Source of the DNA: Bryoerythrophyllum caledonicum | Taxonomy: Eukaryota; Streptophyta; Bryopsida; Pottiales; Pottiaceae | Reading direction: 5' to 3' | Assembly (NCBI GenBank): GCA_963971425.1 | Contig: OZ020520.1 | Location: 4,692,553 to 4,756,552, forward strand | DNA length: 64,000 nt | In this document: piece by piece, positions 57,693-64,000 of the stretch | How the letters are laid out: each line of letters begins with the position of its first letter | Numbering within the stretch: the first letter of the stretch is position 1 | Position numbers and translations under genes: made by a program | Notes under the pieces: model-generated | Told to the model about the DNA's origin: nothing | The model's database searches: none | What the model saw: the letters and a program-made list of their open reading frames with translations, nothing else

Positions 57693-59441
57693 TCATACGG
57701 TACATGGAATACCTGGTAGAAATACAGCTTCGTTAGCTAGGTTGTCCGCCGCTGAATTGAATTCCTGGTAATCACACGGAAACAATACATAAAGCAGTGC
57801 CTGTCATAACCTTAGAGCTCCAGATCTTACTAATCATCCAATTACAAGCGCTTTGTAATAAGTGACCCACTCATATATTATGGAGCATCCATCAAGTGGA
57901 CCTTGAAAAAATTACTGAAGGCGTTACTGCACGAACTCCGACGTTTACTAAATAGTATACCATTATGTTCCAATAATGTAGAGAACGTACCCTGGCCACA
58001 TGCCGAATAGAGAATTCTGCAAAATTCTGAATCAATCTGAGTGCCTCCTCACACAAAGGGATGAGATCGACATTTCTCACCTTGTATCTACCCAAGATCT
58101 GCACCACTTACCAACATCACAAATACGTTAATTATGTAAAAGATGCATCTCTGTTTTCTAAGAAAATGTCGATATATAGAGTTGTATTCCAGAGTTGTAG
58201 CGGATACAAACTAGAAATAAAGAGGTAGAGCATACTTGCTCCACAAGAAGATTGGAATCTCCTTGTACTCTCACGCGATAAATTCCTCTGTCAAGGGCTC
58301 CCTTCAAACCTAAGATGAATGACCTGTATTCTGCAACGTTGTTTGATGCAGTCCCCAATCCTTCTCTGAGTTCACACACCTATCAAGTGAACACAACCAA
58401 ATGAGATAACAAAATGGCAGAAAATGATAAGAATATAAACTCTGAAACAACCATGTGAGCGTACCACAGATCCATCAGGATTCCGCACCAGAGCCCCAGC
58501 ACCAGCACGCCCTGGATTCCCTTTTGAAGCACCATCAAACTCTATTTGGTAAACATCACCCTGCAAGAAAAATCACATCACATGAATTAGAAAAAACTTG
58601 GTAGTCTAGTAAGTCAACAACAGTTTTAACTGTCTTTGAGAGTGAACAAAGAGTCTGCATGAATGTAAAGCCACTTTTCTCTCCTCATAGTTGATTGAGA
58701 ACTAATTCGAGCTGATTTCCATTGAATTCACAAAATGGATTAAGAGGAGGTAGCTCTAATGCTCTTGCGTATCCAACAGCTCTAGGGTTTAGGGTTCAGG
58801 ATAAGGTTTACAGTCCTATTATATGAAATGTGCAGCACTCGAGCTTATTCTGATTACCGATCCTGGCAACGAATACAGATTATCTCAATGTGAAACGCCA
58901 GCATCTCTACGATTTAGGGTTTATAGTCCCATCATATGAAGTATCCATACCTCTAGCTTATCAATCCCACTAAAGAATATACACAAGCAAGTAGTGAACT
59001 CACTGGTTGCTCAAGTGAAGCGCCAGCAGCACCGGCAGCCTGCAGATTCACACAAGGTTATACAATTCTCTCAAATGTTAGAAAACCCTCCAATGACAAG
59101 AAATAGCGACAAATTCAGATGATGTACCTGAGCGATGGTGGGCGCTTGGCTGATTTCAGACCTGCTGCGCTTCACCGCCGCAACCACTGAAGGCGAGGGC
59201 TGCGTCACCGCCCCACCCATGTACTCCTGGGCCTCCTTTTGGGAAGGGAAGCTCTTGAACTCCGATCCACGAAACCCCTTAGTCTGACACCACAATTTCA
59301 CAATCAAAACAGGTCAATGATCCCTGCAGATGAGAGAGATCCCAGTTCACGTAGTACCTGTCTCTCGCAGTCCGGCCAGGAGAGGTAGATCCCGGGCTGG
59401 TTGCCCTTGCGCACCGCGTAGAACTTGGTCTTGGGCGCCAT
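57693..59441 (-). CDS. Ribonuclease H1-like protein
   Basis: Seven - strand exons (59,441-59,358; 59,283-59,128; 59,039-59,004; 58,560-58,465; 58,379-58,236; 58,098-57,991; 57,764-57,693) join in phase to 231 residues. The N-terminus MAPKTKFYAVRKGNQPGIYL through QKEAQEYMGG is the RNase H1 hybrid-binding domain. The catalytic domain has all four acidic residues: Asp101 (IEFDGASKGNPG), Glu141 (NNVAEYRS), Asp165 (VQGDSNLLVEQ) and Asp215 (AADNLANEA). It should cut the RNA strand of RNA-DNA hybrids and so limit R-loops. Plants have nuclear, chloroplast and mitochondrial forms. No obvious transit peptide precedes the hybrid-binding domain, so a nuclear or cytosolic form is favoured. It is divergent from the + strand unit that starts at 59,724. 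Confidence 0.9.
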
Positions 59442-59723
59442 CGCTGGAGCAAGTGTGCGCGATAGTTGCCATAGCTTCGATCAAGGAGAGACGTTGTGGG
59501 ATTTGTGTTTCCGGATATCAGATGGCTTCTTCACGAATCCATCGGTGCTTTTATCCAGGCATCGTCGGGTTTTTATCCAGGCATAGCTGATGGATGAAAA
59601 TTTCGATATAAGAGAGCGGATGGAATACATACACGAGAAGAGGAGGACGAATCAGAACTGAGTTCCATTACCGCTTCGACTTCAATCCGGACATCGAAGC
59701 TGCACAATCGAGGTGCTGCCGCG
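59442..59723. promoter_or_regulatory. Candidate bidirectional promoter
   Basis: Only 282 bp separates the RNase H1 start codon (-) from the first start codon of the + unit leading to COX11. Both promoters must share this interval. No clear TATA box is visible on either strand, as is usual for housekeeping genes. It contains a duplicated TTTTTATCCAGGCAT-like segment at about 59,550-59,586. Confidence 0.45.
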
Positions 59724-59962
59724 ATGAGGGTAAGACGCCTTGACGCCTTCGCAGTTCACGTCTTTCGCAATTCGGGAGATGGGCGCATTTAAAACCCTAG
59801 TTGTAGGGTTTAGTGTATGAATTGAAGTTGGGTTTGTGGATGCAGCCTCGGTGGAGCTCCGTTCGGGTGGTGCAGGAAGCGTGGCATCGGTCCGGTCTAT
59901 CTGCAACCGATTCAAGTGTGGCGAAGTCGCTGTATGGTTACAACTTCCCACTTACATTCTAA
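59724..59962 (+). CDS. 40-residue reading frame upstream of COX11
   Basis: An ATG-AGG exon (59,724-59,729) ends at a strong GTAAGA donor. After a GGATGCAG acceptor the frame continues for 39 codons (59,846-59,962). The predicted peptide begins MRPRWSSVRVVQEAWHRSGL and ends VAKSLYGYNFPLTF. It is basic with aromatic residues, a composition seen in small mitochondrial proteins. About 10 bases after its stop a GTGAGT donor pairs with a CTGCAG acceptor just before the COX11 ATG, so both frames may lie on one mRNA. It could be a conserved upstream ORF, a dicistronic small gene, or chance. I do not recognise the family. Confidence 0.4.
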
Positions 59963-60168
59963 ATCAATTGAAGTGAGTGATGTCTTGAAATTAGGGTTTT
60001 TGAGGTGAACCTGCTCCTGTTGTAAGACTTTGGGAAGCCCTGGAACTTGCTTTTTTAATCAATTGTATGAAGTTATCAGGGTTTTAAGACGATCTGCACA
60101 TTCATTTGCGATTGTGATTTTTTCTAGGGTGAATTGAGGATTTTTTTTGCTGTAGCTGCAGGTCGAGA

Positions 60169-61664
60169 ATGCACGCCAGCTATGCTTGTACAAGTCGTTT
60201 AGCACCTCCTTCCATAGCGCATAGGACAGAGTTATTAAGCAGCAAGCCAAGGTTGAACAGAGAGTTGTCAACTTTTCTCCGGAGCTATGAATTTCAGTCA
60301 ATATCTTTAGGTTGTAGAACGCGCGGGTTTAGCAGTAAATCTGAAGCTGCTGCAGCGAAGGAAGCCTTGCACAGAGCCAAGCTAACATGGGAGAGTCAGA
60401 ATGCGGGGAAGAAGAAGTCGGAGGCGATGTTGATGTATTTGGTGGCCATGGTCACCGCCATGGTGGGCGCTACCTATGCTGCTGTGCCTCTTTATCGCAA
60501 GTTTTGCCAAGCGACAGGATTTGGCGGCACCGTCCAGAGACGAGAGGTAAGGGATCAAGTTGGACGTAATGTTGTTATTTGTGAAGTGAGGCGAAGGGAC
60601 CATGGGTTTAGACCTGAATCATGTTGCGATGATAGCTGTTGAGCTTGCATTCTCAGCTCTCGATCATGTTGTGATGATACGATAATTGTGTATAATATAT
60701 GATGATTAGCCATTTGATTGTTGATTGTGGTGAGGATGTTCTGTTTGACGTGATTAAATGTCGTCCCGCAGACCGTAGAAGAGAAGATAGCTCGCCACAA
60801 GGGTGAGGAGGCGGCGGTAGAATCCAGGTGAGGCTTTTGTGCCCATTCATCATTCTTGTTTACGAGAGAGGAATTTTGACAATGTTTAAGGTGTTGTGTT
60901 CGTGATGTGATGTAGGGAGTTGGTGGTTCAGTTCAATGCAGATGTTGCAGACGGCATGCCTTGGAAATTCACTCCTTGTCAACGTGAGGTGTGTTCATGA
61001 TGAGTATTCACTTGGCAATTTCTGTTGTATTGTAGCAAGACGAATTCTCATTCTCATCGTCCTGGTTGAAATTTGGTTATGTCTTAATTTACTCGTTGTG
61101 GATTTCATTCCAGATTCGAGTGAGGCCAGGACAGAGCACTCTTGCATTCTACACGGCGGAGAATACAAGCTCAACAGCTATCACTGGTGTCTCTACGTAC
61201 AATGTGACTCCCATGAAGGTCAGTCGAAGACCCAATCTGGTTCTTGTATCCGAAGTCGGTCTTCGTAATTCAGTCCTCCCTCCTAGAAGCACCACTGGTT
61301 CTACATTATTTGGAGGTGGAGAAGAACTCGTTGGTCACATCATTTGCATCTGAAGCCTTTCATGGATGCATGCAGGCGGGGCTTTACTTCAACAAAATTC
61401 AGTGTTTTTGCTTCGAAGAGCAACGACTTCTTCCCGGTGAAAAGATTGACATGCCGGTAAATCTCAGGCAACGAAATTTGCTCTTCACATCTCCATGGAA
61501 ACCACCTCTGTTTTGACCCCTCTTGTGGCATGGTGCAGGTGTTTTTCTTCATCGACCCAGAGTTTGCGACCGACCCCAACATGAAGGGTATCAATAACTT
61601 AATTTTGTCCTACACCTTTTTCAAAGTCGAAGAAGCTCCGGAAGAGACGACTCAAGCGGCGTAG
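60169..61664 (+). CDS. COX11: COX11, cytochrome c oxidase copper chaperone
   Basis: Six exons (60,169-60,546; 60,772-60,827; 60,916-60,988; 61,114-61,218; 61,376-61,456; 61,539-61,664) join in phase to 272 residues. A mitochondrial presequence is followed by a single transmembrane helix (about 87-106, [19 protein letters not shown]), the [15 protein letters not shown] motif, and an intermembrane-space CtaG/Cox11 beta domain. The copper-binding cysteines are present: Cys214 and Cys216 (QCFCFEEQ), plus Cys166 (WKFTPCQ). Further family motifs are [15 protein letters not shown] and [12 protein letters not shown]11 delivers copper to the CuB centre of Cox1 in the inner membrane. A 5' leader intron ending at the CTGCAG eight bases before the ATG is likely. 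Confidence 0.95.
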
Positions 61665-62107
61665 AGCCGCAGAAACGTCACCCACTTTGCCAGGATTCTA
61701 GCTCCAACACTTTTCCACTGAGATTCACGGAGATAACATCTCTTCAGCATTTGTGGAGTTACTTATGAGCTCACTGAACAAAGGACATTCCTCTGATTCA
61801 TCTTCCCTTAATCGTTGCCTTAATCGTCTGTATCAGCAATGAGCGGGATGTTAACTCTCAATTTGATCATCTTTTAATAAATTGGCATCACTCTTGTCTC
61901 TTGTACTGAGCACTCCTCAACTTACGGTATCCCATCTCTTCCTAGAGATTCATCTAGACGCTTGTGACGATGCTCTTTCTTGATCTGCGCACTGTTAATG
62001 ATTCGGCTCCACCATTCGCATGATCCATTCCGAGTCTGTGCTTCAATAAACGCTGCTTTCGTTTCTTCATCATCTTGTGATGGCGAAGATCCAAACTCAG
62101 ATATACA
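61665..62107. other. COX11 3' region
   Basis: This holds the probable 3' UTR (AATAAATTGG near 61,876 and AATAAACGC near 62,046 are polyadenylation candidates) and a short spacer. No further gene is seen. Confidence 0.45.
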
Positions 62108-62111
62108 TTAA

Positions 62112-62163
62112 CCCTTTACCGCCCAGGAAGCCCGAAATGGGACTCCGGAGATGCTAATGTAGA
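62112..62163 (-). mobile_element. Fragment of the CCCTTTA TTAA-family element
   Basis: TTAA at 62,108 is followed by CCCTTTACCGCCCAGGAAGC and CCGAAATGGGACT, the inverse of the right end of the 49.3 kb copy. Only about 50 bp is present before it meets the copia LTR, so that element probably landed in this one. Confidence 0.7.
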
Positions 62164-62164
62164 A

Positions 62165-64000
62165 GTGTAAGCTTACAAGCTTGATCAGAATGAGGTAGTG
62201 TGCCTGGTTAAGTACAAGTGTTTTGATGATGAGGTGAAGGATGAATCTACAGAGACTACGTTGGTGGTGACAATGTTACAGGGTATGCCTAAGCTTATGG
62301 TGCAAGGAGGTTTGATTGCTCCAACACCCCCTCTCAAACCTCATTGGAGTAGCCACGGTGTCAAAATCAAAGAGAGAGTTCAAGGGGTGATAACACAGCT
62401 GAGAAATCAGTTGAGGTGGCTAGTGACACGAAAGTACAAACTAATATTCACAGTAAGAGGACTAAGACTAGAATCATATTTTGAAGTGAGAAGAGAGGTG
62501 AAAAGATATATCTACACTTAGGATCATATACTATGTAGAGGTATAGCATGATGGTAAAGGTTTGAGACCTGTAAGATCTCTATTGGCAATAAATGGGTTG
62601 GTAGCCAAAGGTTTAGTGAGTAAGTCTGCCTGCTGGAGATTAGAAGGAATATATGTAATAACAATTGAGCCATCATTATATTTCTCTCGAATATAATGAT
62701 GTTCCAACTCGATATGTTTAGTTCTCTGATGCATTACCGGGTTACGAACAAGTTTGATACTACTAATGTTGTCACAGAAGATAGAGGTGGGAGAGGGGCT
62801 ACTGAGTTTTAGCTCATCTAGGAGATGTCGAAAGTAGGTGATGTTACGAGCTGCTTCTGAAAGAACACGATATTCTGCCTCGGTTGAGGATAAGGCAAGG
62901 ATGGGTTGTAGTTTACTAGTCCAAGCAATTGGAGAAGAACCTAGTTTATATAAAATGCCAGAGGTTGATCTTCGTGAGTCTGATTCCCCTGCCCAGTCCG
63001 CATCTGTGAAGACGGATAATTCTCCAATATCATTGGCAGGATAAAAGATGCCATAGTTGAGTGTCCATTTTAGATAGCGGAGAATGTTCTTTGCGGCAGT
63101 TAGGTGTGCTTGTTGAGGATTGCACATATAGCGAGAGACACAACTGACTGCATATTGTATATCCCAGCGGCTTATAGTAGCATAGAGTAATCCACCTACA
63201 AGACTCTGGTAGACAAGCTTGTCTACGGGATTTGTTTTTGTGGCCATGTAGCGCTTGTTGGAGTTTGCACACCTTGCCGCTATTTTCAAATCCGGGGGGG
63301 ATGATCATATAGACTTCCTCGTCAATTTTACCATTCAGAAAGGCAATCTTAACATCAAGGTGATGTATTTTCCATTTTTGTCGTGCGGTAAGTGTAATTA
63401 CGCTACGAATAGTGGACCAACGAACCACAGGAGCAAATGTTTCAAAGAAGTCAATACCCTCTTCTTGTTCAAATCCTCGAGCCACAAGTCTAGCCTTAAG
63501 TTTTTCAATTTTGCCGCTAGGTCCAGGTTTGGTTTTAAATATCCACTTTGCAGATATTGGACGTTTGCCAGGAGGTAGGTCTACTAATTTCCATGTGTCA
63601 TTTTCTTTGATTGAATCAACCTCTTGTTGGATAGCATCTTTCCACCCGGGGTGCTTGATGGCTTCAGTGTAGTTGCGAGGTTCAATAAATGTCCCCGTTT
63701 CTGCGGAGAAGAGGTAACTGTCTTTGAACCTCATACTAGGACGTCGTTCACGAAGTGGATATCTTCGTGGTTGATCAACTGGAGCTGCCTGAGGAGGTGA
63801 CGGTGGATCCTCTTCAACAACTGATGGATCTTGCGTAGGTGGATGATATGTGGGATCACCTGAGTTTGAGTTTGAGGGTTCGGGAAACAGTTCAATATCA
63901 TCGGGAGGATTGACCTTTGATGGGATAGCATTAAGTCCAATTTGATTCTCATCAAATACCACATCTCTGCTACGATGGATGCGTTTGGTTTGAGGATCAA
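62165..64000 (-). mobile_element. Ty1/copia retrotransposon, 3' part, broken, runs off the window
   Basis: This is a fossil LTR element on the - strand. A short candidate LTR (about 62,165-62,326) starts TGTTGGAGCA next to a purine-rich tract. Inward of it come the RNase H part (ADWAGESDSRR, LALSSTEAEY) and the reverse-transcriptase part (LDVKIAFLNGKIDEEVYM). A proline-rich linker then leads towards the integrase end, outside the window. Family motifs place it in Ty1/copia. The copy looks broken, with at least one break in the visible part. Frames are still long, so it is probably not very old. The other LTR and the target duplication are not in view. Confidence 0.85.

Noticed and set aside
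59682-59951. An 89-codon - strand frame opposite the 40-residue reading frame
   Set aside because: It is low in complexity, lacks splice support and overlaps the better-supported + strand exon.
62198-62521. A 107-codon + strand frame
   Set aside because: It lies antisense within the copia LTR and 3' region and has no recognisable domain.

Overview
The window looks like nuclear DNA of a land plant. Genes have short GT-AG introns and belong to plant families: a chloroplast DUF1517/FLAP1-type protein, an A-type cytochrome P450, a PR-1 protein, a SKIP16-like F-box relic, COX11 and a plant-type RNase H1. A kinesin-9-like motor fragment (a family tied to motile cilia) and a fungal-style HET-domain gene point to a seed-free plant such as a bryophyte or lycophyte. 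That placement is inference.

Layout. 1-7 kb: uncertain exon fragments and two nested transposons with terminal inverted repeats (TIRs). 7-9.3 kb: an intact single-exon HET-domain gene. 9.3-13 kb: AT-rich DNA with MITEs and a 0.66 kb foldback. 13.2-19 kb: an acidic unrecognised gene, the kinesin fragment, a SINE-like tRNA relic and short repeats. 19.2-21.2 kb: a complete three-exon P450. 22.6-26 kb: a decayed zinc-finger-like frame and a cluster of Harbinger-like MITEs, one carrying a mariner-like insertion. 26.5-28.8 kb: a PR-1 gene and a broken SKIP16-like F-box gene.

The most striking object is a 15,988 bp transposon at 29,097-45,084. It has 37 bp TIRs (33/37 matching) and a TTA target duplication, and it sits inside an older MITE. 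It carries two long genes that diverge from a 5.4 kb centre and point outward. One encodes a DUF7869-like protein with DDE-transposase-like motifs. The other encodes a protein of about 1,300 residues that I do not recognise, with a ParB-like DGQH motif. Each frame is interrupted by one in-frame TGA. The centre holds several copies of a TTAA-flanked repeat family and a GC-rich segment with Z-DNA-type palindromes.

45-54 kb is a repeat landscape of TTAA-flanked, piggyBac-like non-autonomous elements plus tandem repeats with hairpins. 54.7-61.7 kb is a compact housekeeping block: the FLAP1-like gene (+), RNase H1 (-), and a + strand transcription unit that appears to hold a 40-residue reading frame followed by COX11. 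The window ends inside a broken Ty1/copia element on the - strand.
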